A stretch of DNA of 9,629 bases from the NCBI GenBank assembly GCA_012513125.1, contig JAAZCS010000146.1:1-9629 (forward strand), read 5' to 3'. How positions within the stretch are numbered: position 1 is the first letter of the stretch; every line of letters starts with the position of its first letter. Of this stretch, positions 1-7,483 are shown in pieces. A program made the position numbers and the translations under genes. The notes beneath the pieces were generated by a model. The model made no database searches and was not told the DNA's origin. It saw nothing but the letters and a program-made list of their open reading frames with translations. The stretch comes from Treponema sp. Its GTDB lineage: Bacteria > Spirochaetota > Spirochaetia > Treponematales > Treponemataceae.

Positions 1-1065
1 TACTCTAAACTCAGAATATTTTCCCAAAGTTTTCATATCCATGCAAAATGAAATTGTTTGTGGAAAGTGTGAGCGAAAGTTAGAAAGAATTAAATATCCA
101 TGCTCGTCTAAATCACCAAAATAAAATAACTTGTAATTTTTTAGCCATTCACATTTTGAAAATTGTGATGATGTAAACCCATGTCCCCAAATGCAAATTG
201 AATTTTCAACTTTTGGAAATGTTAAATAGACCATTTCATTTTCTACAATGAATATTTTTTTAACATTTGTAAGGAGATTTGACTTGTCTAAGTTTTTAAA
301 ATCTTCTAAAGGAATAGAAAGTTCTGAAACTGTTATAGAGCCAACTCTTAATGAAATATTTTCACAAAGAGAGCGAACTCTTGCAAGAAAAGGTTTTGTT
401 TTTATTCCGAACGACTCTTCAAAAGAATGTTCTTTGTCATCAGAAATTATTAAACTAGAAATAAGTGCTTTATTATTTTCTATAAATTTTGTATGAACAG
501 GCAAAGGAATTTCACGAATGTATAAGTAGCTATTTTTATTCTCATTAAGCCACTTTACACAAAGAATTATATCTTCCCAAAAGTTTTTTTCATATACATT
601 TGTTAAATCTGTTATATGTAAAAGAGGCCATTCTTTTGAAGTGATTTTTGTTTCAATTAATTTTTTTTGAATAAGATTTATTGCAGAAAGAAATCTTTTT
701 ACTTCTGAAGTTTTTTCTATGAATGAAAGATAATCTTTTTCTGTTTCAAAGTAAATTGATTTTATTTCTGTTTGATTCGCATTGCTTCTTGTGTTGCGAG
801 TTTCTAATTCTAAAGTATAACCTTCACCTATTTTATTTTTGCTACTGTTAAACAGTGGTTCCAACTGTTTTGCTCTAGTGCGGATGTCGTCTTTAGCATT
901 TCCTGTGTTGCATCTAATATAGAGTGGAAAAAATTGTTTTACCGTTGAATCATTTTCGGAATTAATTACTTCATCAGATTGTGACTGTAACTTTTCTACT
1001 AAATATTTTAAATATGTTTTATATTGATTCAAAGATTTAGTTTTTAGTTCTTCTACAGTTATCAT
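1..1065 (-). CDS. jetD: JetD, Wadjet TOPRIM nuclease subunit (3' end beyond window)
   Basis: Reading from the ATG at 1065 gives 355 codons open to the window edge, so the C-terminus is missing (probably a few tens of residues, from the family's usual length). The N-terminal two thirds resembles DUF3322, including IREIPLPVHTKFIE at about residues 183-196. The C-terminal third is a DUF2220/TOPRIM fold related to topoisomerase VI subunit A: IFIVENE at 271-277 supplies the first acidic motif (E275, E277), IWGHGF at 292-297 the glycine turn, and FGDLDEHG at 316-323 the DxD motif (D318, D320). In Wadjet systems JetD is the nuclease that cuts circular plasmid DNA brought to it by JetABC. The ATG overlaps the jetC stop (ATGA), and GGAAG lies 7 bases upstream, so translation is probably coupled to jetC. 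The metal-binding acidic residues look intact. Identity is confident; completeness of the gene cannot be judged. Confidence 0.93.
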   Translation of the reverse strand, partial: MITVEELKTKSLNQYKTYLKYLVEKLQSQSDEVINSENDSTVKQFFPLYIRCNTGNAKDDIRTRAKQLEPLFNSSKNKIGEGYTLELETRNTRSNANQTEIKSIYFETEKDYLSFIEKTSEVKRFLSAINLIQKKLIETKITSKEWPLLHITDLTNVYEKNFWEDIILCVKWLNENKNSYLYIREIPLPVHTKFIENNKALISSLIISDDKEHSFEESFGIKTKPFLARVRSLCENISLRVGSITVSELSIPLEDFKNLDKSNLLTNVKKIFIVENEMVYLTFPKVENSICIWGHGFTSSQFSKCEWLKNYKLFYFGDLDEHGYLILSNFRSHFPQTISFCMDMKTLGKYSEFRV

Positions 1066-4000
1066 TGTTCCACTTCCGAATTAAAATCTTTTTTATGTTT
1101 TTCATAATCTTCAATAGACATATGTAAAATTATTGAGCTATTTTCTTTTGTGCTTTCTGTTATATGAACTGTAGAAATATATTTTTCCACAATGTTGATT
1201 TTATCAAGAGGTGTAATTACCATTAGTTGTAAGTCAAGTTGGTCAAAAAGTTTCATTGCATACTCAGAATTAAAAGAGTCGCTCTTGCTAAATGCTTCAT
1301 CTATTAAAACAAATCTAAACGAAGCCGTACTTGAGTTTTCTTTTTGTATTCCAAACTGATACGCTATTGAAGAGGCTAGAATTGTGTAAGTAAGTTTTGC
1401 TTTTTCTCCACCGCTCAAACTTGCTGTGTTTTCATAATATTTTTTTTGCGTGCCATCAGTTCTGTATAATTCCTTTGCCGCAAAGTCAAACCAATTTCTT
1501 ATATCAAGTACAAATTTCTTGTCATAATCATTTGATTGCAACTTGTCTATAAGTATTTTTATTTGATTGAACAATTGTTCTTCTTTTTCTTCATCATGCT
1601 GTGACAAATATAAAGAATCTGGTATTGCATTACGAAGCATTGTTTTAAAGTCCTTAATTCTAATGTCATTTCTGTCTTTATATTCAAGTTGCAAGAATGT
1701 ATCAGGATTTGTACTGTATGTTATTGATTTTAAACTTGAGTTTAAATTAGAAATTGCTTCTTGTATTTCTTGTTTAGCATCTTGTATAAATTGATTAAAA
1801 TCCACGATGTCGTTTTTCATTGTGTCATGAAGATATTCTTGGAACTGCTTGCTGTATCTAGGCAAGTCATCTTTTTTCAATCTGTTGTAAAAGTCAATGT
1901 AGTCATTTAGTGAATCAAAAGTATTTCCAAAATTATTGAACTCACTAGACCAGTCACCATAATGAGACCTTAATGTTGGTGACGGACTTTTTATTTCATT
2001 CATTTTCTGAATAAGCTGAGTGTCAAAACCGTTCATTCTTTGTGAGCAGCCGTTTGCCTTTGAATTAAGTTCACCACTGATTCTTTCTTTATTTGCTTCA
2101 AGTTCCGAAATTGTTTTTGGTTCAGATAAACGTATATATTCCTTATGAAGATTTTCTAATTCTATTTCTATATTTTTTGAAATTAAATCATCTTTTAAAA
2201 GAGTTTCTAAAGTTGATTTATTGCTTTGAAGTTTATTTTCTATTTCTTCTAGTTTGCTTTTCACGACTCCAAGCACTTCATTTATTTTACTGATTTGTTC
2301 ATTAACATTACTCTTTTCAATTTTTTTATCATCAAGTTGTTTTTGCAAATCACGAAGACCTGTAGCTTTTGACTCAAGTAATTTTACTTCATGTTGAAGT
2401 TTATCAATTTGCTTTGCACAAGATTCTGTGTCTATTTCACTCCATGAATTATATTCAGTAATATTTTCTAAAGTGCGAATTCTATTTTCGCTTTCACAGT
2501 ATTGCAATTCTGTTTTTTCTAATGAAGATATATTTTGTTTAAGCTGATTTTCCACTTCATCAAGTTGAGAACTTAAGTTCTTTCTCTTTTGAGTATTATC
2601 CCAGCCTAAAACTTGTACAAAAGAATTCTGTATATTTTTTCTGTCATCTTTTTCATGTCTAATTTTATTTTTTATAAGACCTGATGAACTTAACGCTCTT
2701 TCTGCCTTAGTAAATTCTGTAACATCATCTGTACAAAGATAATTAAAATTATCATTTACATATTGCGTTATCCATGTAGTTAAAATATGATTTTGTTTTA
2801 TTAAAAGTTTTCCAGGAACTGACTTTACAGGCAAAGATTTTAAATTTTCAAGAGAAAGATTTTCTTCAGTCTTTAAATAAACAATTCTACCATGAAGATT
2901 ATTATTTTTAACATACTCGGTAACTTTTTTGTAAAGTTTTTCTGGCACTAAAATATCAAGGGCAAAGTTGTGAAGAAGTTTTTCAATACCATAATTCCAC
3001 TGCTGCTCACTTTCTGCAACACAAAGAAGCTCTCCTGCAAACGGCAATTCATTTTCTTCACAATGAACAGCTTTAGAAAGTGTTGAACGAAGCTCTATAT
3101 TTGCAAGCGGGATATTAGAATTTCTGTTTCCTAAAGAAGCAAGCTCTTTCGTTATCGAATTTTTTTGTTCATACAATTCATTTTGTGAAGTTTTAATTTC
3201 AAACTTTTTTGCTTCAAGATTCTGTTTTGAATCATTTTCCTTGTTAACAAGAGAATCTATTTTCTTTTTGTTTTGAAAAAATCCTGCTTCAGACTGAGGC
3301 AGTGGCAAAGAAACAATATCAATTTTGTTTTTATATAAATCACGATTGCTTTGTATTCTTGCTTTATCTTTTGTAAGATTTTCTATATCGTTGTTGAGTT
3401 TATTAATATGCTGATATTCATCGTCTTTATTCAATGCAATTTCTAGCGATGTTATTTCTTTTTCTAAAGTCTCACGCTTTGAAACTTCATTTTTTTGATG
3501 TTCTTCTGTTTCTTCTTTATTGTTTTGAAGTTCCTTTTGTTGTTCTTCTAACAAGTTTACAGCAGTTGATGAATACCATGCAGGAATTACTTGCACTAAA
3601 TTTTGCAAACGTGTTCTTTCTGTTAGTTCAGCTTTTCTTTTTTCACCAAGTTCAAGAATAGGCTCTAGAAGCTCTATTTGTTTTTTTGTCTTTTGAATAA
3701 TGTTGTAGCTATTAATTAACTTTGTATAGTTAGATTGCAGTTTTTCAAACTGAGTATCTGCACCGCTTTCTTCAAGCATATTTGCCCTGATAAAATCTGC
3801 TAAGTCACCTAGAACTTTTAATCCTACCGTTTGTGAAAAAAGCCTAAGTGCTTTATCTGAACGAAATCCAAACAACTGCGAAAAAGTATTTTTGTATAAT
3901 TTAAAATTATCACCGTAAAATATTGTTCCAAAAGTATCTGTAATAATTCTTTTCCATTTTCCATTACGATCAAGAGCCATTTCATGGTTTGCAAGAGTTT

Positions 4001-4472
4001 CATTTATTTGTTCTATCGTAAGTCTTTGTTTTGTAATTGCATATAGATGTTGCAATATGTCGCCAGAAAAATATCTTATTTGAAGAAGACTATACGTTGT
4101 TTGCAAACTGTCATTTGTAAAGCAGCCGTTTAAAATAGAAATAGTATCTCTATTTCTAAGCGTCTGTTTTTTTGCAGAAGCACTATCTTCGTCCTGCTTG
4201 TTGCCGTATGCTCCAAGAACATAAGTTTCTTCTGTGCGATCACGCTTTTTGTCTGTGCCAGAAGACTGATTGTATGAGCGATTTTGATATGGAACAAGAA
4301 GTGAAATAATTGCATCTACGATTGTTGTTTTTCCGCTGCCATTTGTTCCAGTCAAAAGAGAAGATTCTTTTTTGCAATCAAGTGTAAAAATTGATTCGTT
4401 AAAAACACCCCAGTTATAAAGCTGGAAAATATCAAGTCTATATCCATCAGAAGAAAATAAATCATTGCTCAT
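1062..4472 (-). CDS. jetC: JetC, SMC-like ATPase of Wadjet
   Basis: This 1136-residue SMC/MukB-like protein is the motor of the complex. The N-terminal head carries the Walker A motif GTNGSGKT at residues 42-49. The family-typical segment after it includes KRDRTEETYVLGAYG at about 76-90. Long charged, heptad-like coiled coils follow from about 240 to 460. A globular hinge-like region spans about 470-630 (FAGELLCVAE, GIEKLLHNFAL, VLGWDNTQKR). The return coiled coil follows, then the C-terminal head with ABC signature LSGGEK at 1019-1024, Walker B ending in LIDEAF with D1058 and E1059, and a D-loop-like SKSD. All ATPase motifs are intact. Paired heads are expected to bind JetA and JetB and extrude DNA loops. 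The ATG overlaps the end of jetB by 11 bases, and AGAGG lies 6 bases before it. The stop overlaps the jetD start. The alternative name in condensin nomenclature is MksB-like; the DUF3375/DUF4194/DUF2220 partners favour type I Wadjet. Confidence 0.95.
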   Translation of the reverse strand: MSNDLFSSDGYRLDIFQLYNWGVFNESIFTLDCKKESSLLTGTNGSGKTTIVDAIISLLVPYQNRSYNQSSGTDKKRDRTEETYVLGAYGNKQDEDSASAKKQTLRNRDTISILNGCFTNDSLQTTYSLLQIRYFSGDILQHLYAITKQRLTIEQINETLANHEMALDRNGKWKRIITDTFGTIFYGDNFKLYKNTFSQLFGFRSDKALRLFSQTVGLKVLGDLADFIRANMLEESGADTQFEKLQSNYTKLINSYNIIQKTKKQIELLEPILELGEKRKAELTERTRLQNLVQVIPAWYSSTAVNLLEEQQKELQNNKEETEEHQKNEVSKRETLEKEITSLEIALNKDDEYQHINKLNNDIENLTKDKARIQSNRDLYKNKIDIVSLPLPQSEAGFFQNKKKIDSLVNKENDSKQNLEAKKFEIKTSQNELYEQKNSITKELASLGNRNSNIPLANIELRSTLSKAVHCEENELPFAGELLCVAESEQQWNYGIEKLLHNFALDILVPEKLYKKVTEYVKNNNLHGRIVYLKTEENLSLENLKSLPVKSVPGKLLIKQNHILTTWITQYVNDNFNYLCTDDVTEFTKAERALSSSGLIKNKIRHEKDDRKNIQNSFVQVLGWDNTQKRKNLSSQLDEVENQLKQNISSLEKTELQYCESENRIRTLENITEYNSWSEIDTESCAKQIDKLQHEVKLLESKATGLRDLQKQLDDKKIEKSNVNEQISKINEVLGVVKSKLEEIENKLQSNKSTLETLLKDDLISKNIEIELENLHKEYIRLSEPKTISELEANKERISGELNSKANGCSQRMNGFDTQLIQKMNEIKSPSPTLRSHYGDWSSEFNNFGNTFDSLNDYIDFYNRLKKDDLPRYSKQFQEYLHDTMKNDIVDFNQFIQDAKQEIQEAISNLNSSLKSITYSTNPDTFLQLEYKDRNDIRIKDFKTMLRNAIPDSLYLSQHDEEKEEQLFNQIKILIDKLQSNDYDKKFVLDIRNWFDFAAKELYRTDGTQKKYYENTASLSGGEKAKLTYTILASSIAYQFGIQKENSSTASFRFVLIDEAFSKSDSFNSEYAMKLFDQLDLQLMVITPLDKINIVEKYISTVHITESTKENSSIILHMSIEDYEKHKKDFNSEVEQ

Positions 4473-5145
4473 TTTTTACCTCTTCATTGCTACTCTGAGT
4501 ACCATTTGCTTCTTGTAGTTTACGTTTAAATTCTTCCATAAAATCAATATTTATTTTTGCACGTATGATTCTTCTAACTTCAAACTCTCTATCAATATTT
4601 TGTAAAGATGTTGCTTTTTGTGTTTGTAAATTTAATTCTCGTAAAAAAGATAAGTTAACAAGTTGACTTAAATAATTATCTAGATTTTTATAATACTTAA
4701 TCTGGTCAGATTTTTCTTTTATAAAAACAGAAAGTCGTTCCTTGATATCACTTTCTTTTAGAACACAAATAGAAGACTGGTTCTGTGAAGTATCAAACTG
4801 ATCAAGCGCTTCTCTTAATAAAACACAAAGAAGTGAAACTTCTGGGGTTAATGGGATTTTTCTTATAAGATGTGGTAAATCGGATGGCATTGTATCTTGA
4901 GCCATTTCGTCTTCTGTAGAATTTCCAGAATCAATACTGTCATCATCAGCTTGTTTTAAAAAAGCATAACCATCGCTTTGGTCAACATAAACCACAAGCC
5001 CAATTGTTGCAAAATAATTTTGAATGTCACTTGTCCAAGATGTAAGTGTGTTCCATGTAGTGGCGCTATAATCTTTGTAAATTGGTCCTTGCAAAAGTTT
5101 TACACAAATGCTTGCCCAAACTGGATTAGAAGAATTGTTTGTCAT
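4462..5145 (-). CDS. jetB: JetB, KITE-type subunit of Wadjet (DUF4194-like)
   Basis: This 227-residue soluble protein matches the DUF4194 / MksE-like pattern. It has an N-terminal helical region with ASICVKLLQGPIYKD (about residues 11-25), a segment ending in GYAFLKQ, an acidic low-complexity linker (about 70-90, rich in Asp, Glu and Ser), then the winged-helix-like RKIPLTPEVSLLCVLLREAL. In the family, a JetB dimer binds the JetA kleisin and helps clamp DNA under the JetC heads. It has no enzymatic motif, membrane segment or signal peptide. Its ATG overlaps the jetA stop in the arrangement ATGA, with AAGGA 10 bases upstream inside jetA, which fits coupled translation. The tail is charged (NEEVKNEQ) and overlaps the jetC start. 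Position between a DUF3375 protein and an SMC protein makes the assignment firm even though the sequence is poorly conserved. Confidence 0.9.
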   Translation of the reverse strand: MTNNSSNPVWASICVKLLQGPIYKDYSATTWNTLTSWTSDIQNYFATIGLVVYVDQSDGYAFLKQADDDSIDSGNSTEDEMAQDTMPSDLPHLIRKIPLTPEVSLLCVLLREALDQFDTSQNQSSICVLKESDIKERLSVFIKEKSDQIKYYKNLDNYLSQLVNLSFLRELNLQTQKATSLQNIDREFEVRRIIRAKINIDFMEEFKRKLQEANGTQSSNEEVKNEQ

Positions 5146-6656
5146 AAAAAAATCATCCTTGGTACTTTAACTTTTATTATTTTACCTTCACGTAAAAATT
5201 CTATCTCATCATTTTCATTAGAATCAACTTTCATTCGGTCGTCATGTTCTGCAATGTTATACCATGCTACAATTTCTGAAAGTCCTTTTTCTATAGGATA
5301 ACGTTTTATTAAATCAACAAGTGTAAATTGAGAACCGTGAACTTCGTTTCTAAATTCTAAAGCATGTTTTTTTAAAAGTGAATCATCAATATAAAACTGA
5401 TTAACCAATGACTTTAATAAATCAATACTTATTTCATTTTGTTCAAATGATTTTGATATTGAAAAGTCTTTTGTCTGATAAAAACAAACAGGATAACGTG
5501 CTTGAGGAAAATATAAATTTGGCTTAACTTCAATAAACATAAATTCTTTTTCTTCTACTACTTCACCCTTGTCTACTTTTTCAAGATAAGTGATCATTTC
5601 TTTTTTAACATCGGCTGTTAATGATGTGATTTGATGCCGCTCACTTACTTCACTTCGAGAAAGCACTCTGTTTATGCGGTCAGTTAAAATATGATTCTGT
5701 TCAACAACTTTTCTACCTGCTTGATATAAATACTTTTTTAAATTAGATAGAAATGTGTCGTTCCAAACAACATCTTGCGAGTAAATTGAATTTAAAATTT
5801 GATTTATCAAACTGTTTATTTCATCATCTCTATCTTGGGAAATAAAATCCCAAAATGATGAGAAGGATTGCCCTTGAGCAGAAGATTTCAATTTTGAATT
5901 TGTATCAAGTGTATAACCTAAAATACTTCCGCGAGTAGATTCAACTTTGCTTTGCTCCTTGTAAATATCTTTTAGTATGGATGAAAAATTATCTTCTATT
6001 TGTCTAAAGTCACCAATTAGTTCACGAGAAGATTTGCTTATTACTTCAAGACGTTCCTTAATTTGAACAGGTGAATATATTTTTGCAGTTTGTGTTTTCT
6101 CAATCTCTCTAATTTCTTCTGCAATCTTTTTCTGTTCCTGCTTTAATTCTTCAATGCGGGCTTTGGGGTCTTCAGTAGTATTCTTTTTTAAATCACGCAA
6201 TTGTAAAAGAATATTTTGGAATCTTGATTCAGTTCCTACAAATTGAGTTGGCTCACTATTTTCAAGCCAAGTAAAAAGCCGTTCAATACTTGCGCTAAGT
6301 TCAACAACAGGAGTTCCATCTAAAGAACGGTATCGAATAATATATGATTTTTCTTCAGAGCACCAAAATGAAACATACGCTTTTGATTTAGACTGCAAGT
6401 CAGTGAACATTTCCATTTGCGCAATTGGATCAGCTTTTGCTTCATCCTCAAGAATATGCTCTTCGCTTTTATGTGCCTGCAAAAAGGTTAGAAGATTTGA
6501 CTCAAGCTCATCAGAAGAAATTATTTGTATATGATTTTCACGAAATGTATTATATAGAAACGAAATTATTAAATGCGCAGAACGAGAACGTAGCAACTTC
6601 ATACCAGAGTCGTTTGCAATAAGAGACGCAAAATATTCTGCTGATGTATTGTTCAT
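5142..6656 (-). CDS. jetA: JetA, kleisin subunit of Wadjet (DUF3375-like)
   Basis: This 504-residue protein fits the DUF3375 family. The N-terminus has the family-like LLRSRSAHLIISFLYNTF (about 21-38). It is followed by SRFQNILLQLRDL (about 144-156) and a DPKARIEELKQEQ stretch that opens a short coiled coil (about 164-190). GSILGYTLDT (about 243-252) and QGQSFSSFWDF (about 261-271) come next, and the C-terminal part holds NLYFPQARYPV (about 380-390). The kleisin JetA is expected to bridge the two JetC heads and carry the JetB dimer. It is first in the operon, and its stop overlaps the jetB ATG. The chosen ATG gives the full N-terminal region. No Shine-Dalgarno sequence lies in front of it, and a promoter -10 ends only 6 bases away, so a leaderless message is possible. 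The only nearby alternative is Met19, which would remove part of the N-terminal domain. Confidence 0.93.
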   Translation of the reverse strand: MNNTSAEYFASLIANDSGMKLLRSRSAHLIISFLYNTFRENHIQIISSDELESNLLTFLQAHKSEEHILEDEAKADPIAQMEMFTDLQSKSKAYVSFWCSEEKSYIIRYRSLDGTPVVELSASIERLFTWLENSEPTQFVGTESRFQNILLQLRDLKKNTTEDPKARIEELKQEQKKIAEEIREIEKTQTAKIYSPVQIKERLEVISKSSRELIGDFRQIEDNFSSILKDIYKEQSKVESTRGSILGYTLDTNSKLKSSAQGQSFSSFWDFISQDRDDEINSLINQILNSIYSQDVVWNDTFLSNLKKYLYQAGRKVVEQNHILTDRINRVLSRSEVSERHQITSLTADVKKEMITYLEKVDKGEVVEEKEFMFIEVKPNLYFPQARYPVCFYQTKDFSISKSFEQNEISIDLLKSLVNQFYIDDSLLKKHALEFRNEVHGSQFTLVDLIKRYPIEKGLSEIVAWYNIAEHDDRMKVDSNENDEIEFLREGKIIKVKVPRMIFL

Positions 6657-6662
6657 AATTCA

Positions 6663-6691
6663 ATGGTATATAAACAATTACAGTTTGTCAA
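6663..6691 (-). promoter_or_regulatory. Candidate sigma70 promoter of the jet operon
   Basis: On the minus strand a perfect -35 TTGACA (6691-6686) is followed by a 17-base spacer and TACCAT (6668-6663, four of six consensus bases). Overlapping TATATA and TATACC are alternative -10 cores with shorter spacing. With the 17-base spacing, transcription would begin about at the A of the jetA ATG (6656). The -35 lies in an 11-base palindrome, GTTTG-T-CAAAC (6683-6693), that could bind a repressor. This is pattern matching only. Confidence 0.55.
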
Positions 6692-6696
6692 ACACT

Positions 6697-6708
6697 ATAT
6701 AGCTATAT
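6697..6708. repeat. 12-bp perfect palindrome upstream of jetA
   Basis: ATATAGCTATAT is a perfect palindrome in the 71-base gap between the racemase stop and jetA. It sits immediately upstream of the candidate -35. It could be an operator half-site pair or simply AT-rich sequence. It lacks the GC-rich stem and T-run of an intrinsic terminator. Confidence 0.3.
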
Positions 6709-6727
6709 TCACTTATTCGTTTACTTA

Positions 6728-7423
6728 CTAAAACATTTTTTTTAGAATTGCCCTCACATGGATTTCCGTTGTATTGAGTACAGGGCAATTCAAATCCCCC
6801 TGCTTTATCATTATAGGAATTTCTGTACAGCCTAAAACAACAGCGTCGATATTTTGTTCGCTGCAGATTTCATTTGCAAGAAGTACCATTTGCTTTTTAT
6901 CTTCTGGTACAACAATTCCCTGCTCAAGCTTTGGGAAAATCAATGAGTGTACTTTTTCTATTTGAGCCTTGTTTGGAACAACCGCTTTTATATTGTGTTT
7001 TTCAAATGCTGATGTATACAAAGTGCTTTGCATTGTGAACTTTGTGCCTAAAATCAAAACGCTCTTATAATTATTTTTTACCGCATAATTGCAAGTTGAT
7101 TCAACAATACTTACAAGCGGAAGCGGTGAAACTTTTACAAGCTCTTCATAAACTATATGCGGAGTATTTGAAGCGATGGCCGCAAATTCAGCACCAGCAT
7201 CTTTTAGGTTTTGAATATGACTTCTTAAAAAATCAACAAGTCCGCTATAATCATTTGAACCAAGATAAGAAAGCATTTTTGACATATCAACACTTTTAAT
7301 AATCAAGTTCGGGTAACTGTCATCTTTTGTAATTTCACGATAGCCGTTCACAATGTCATTGTAATAATCAAGTGTAGAAGCAGGACCAACCCCGCCAATA
7401 ATTCCAGGTACCTTGTAATTCAT
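6728..7423 (-). CDS. Aspartate/glutamate racemase family protein
   Basis: This 231-residue protein has the two-domain Asp/Glu racemase pattern. It opens with VPGIIGGVGPASTLDYY (residues 5-21), has the first active-site loop ASNTPHIVYEEL (84-95), and the second active-site loop VVLGCTEIP (195-203) with C199. Family members interconvert L- and D-amino acids without cofactor using two opposed acid/base residues, usually both Cys. Here the first position is Ser85. YgeA-type enzymes also lack that Cys (they have Thr), so the protein may have altered specificity or be a one-Cys enzyme. Substrate cannot be told from sequence. The ATG at 7423 is preferred because GGAG lies 6 bases upstream and the family motif begins five residues later. 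An in-frame ATG at 7441 would add six residues but lies inside an inverted repeat with no binding site. It lies 60 bases after the quinone-reductase-like gene on the same strand, and no terminator separates it from jetA. Confidence 0.88.
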   Translation of the reverse strand: MNYKVPGIIGGVGPASTLDYYNDIVNGYREITKDDSYPNLIIKSVDMSKMLSYLGSNDYSGLVDFLRSHIQNLKDAGAEFAAIASNTPHIVYEELVKVSPLPLVSIVESTCNYAVKNNYKSVLILGTKFTMQSTLYTSAFEKHNIKAVVPNKAQIEKVHSLIFPKLEQGIVVPEDKKQMVLLANEICSEQNIDAVVLGCTEIPIMIKQGDLNCPVLNTTEIHVRAILKKMF

Positions 7424-7429
7424 ATTATT

Positions 7430-7433
7430 CTCC
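7430..7433 (-). promoter_or_regulatory. Ribosome binding site that sets the racemase start
   Basis: GGAG on the minus strand is followed by 6 bases and then ATG at 7423. It selects this ATG over the in-frame ATGs at 7441 and 7435, which lie upstream of or overlapping it. Confidence 0.7.
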
Positions 7434-7438
7434 ATAAA

Positions 7439-7464
7439 CATTTTGACATTATTTTGTCAAAATG
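7439..7464. promoter_or_regulatory. Perfect inverted repeat, probable operator before the racemase gene
   Basis: CATTTTGACA (7439-7448), a 6-base spacer TTATTT, and TGTCAAAATG (7455-7464) form a perfect 10+6+10 inverted repeat. It sits in the gap between the quinone-reductase-like gene and the racemase, 15 bases upstream of the chosen ATG. The form suits a dimeric helix-turn-helix regulator. It is AT-rich and has no following T-run on the minus strand, so a terminator is unlikely. An RNA hairpin that modulates access to the nearby ribosome binding site is an alternative. No regulator gene is in the window. Confidence 0.6.
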
Positions 7465-7483
7465 TTGATTATCTTTCTCTAAG

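Noticed and set aside
248..496. Plus-strand open frame of 82 codons
   Set aside because: It lies entirely antisense to jetD, has no ribosome binding site and no recognisable domain.
1567..3661. Several plus-strand open frames of 66 to 75 codons
   Set aside because: They lie antisense to the jetC coiled-coil coding region. Their Leu/Phe/Ser-rich hydrophobic translations are the expected mirror of Lys/Glu-rich coding sequence.
4130..4315. Minus-strand open frame of 61 codons in another frame of jetC
   Set aside because: It overlaps the well-supported N-terminal head of JetC out of frame and shows no domain.
4978..5301. Plus-strand open frame of 107 codons across the jetA/jetB junction
   Set aside because: It is antisense to two well-supported genes. 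Its Cys-rich look comes from complementary codons and does not form a spaced metal-binding motif.
6657..6727. Possible intrinsic terminator between the racemase gene and jetA
   Set aside because: The gap has only an AT-only-flanked 12-bp palindrome with no GC-rich stem and no T-run. Read-through from the racemase into the jet operon cannot be excluded.
7438..7460. TTGACA within the inverted repeat as a -35 for the racemase
   Set aside because: Hexamers at 16 to 18 bases downstream match TATAAT poorly, and the start point would remove the GGAG ribosome binding site.
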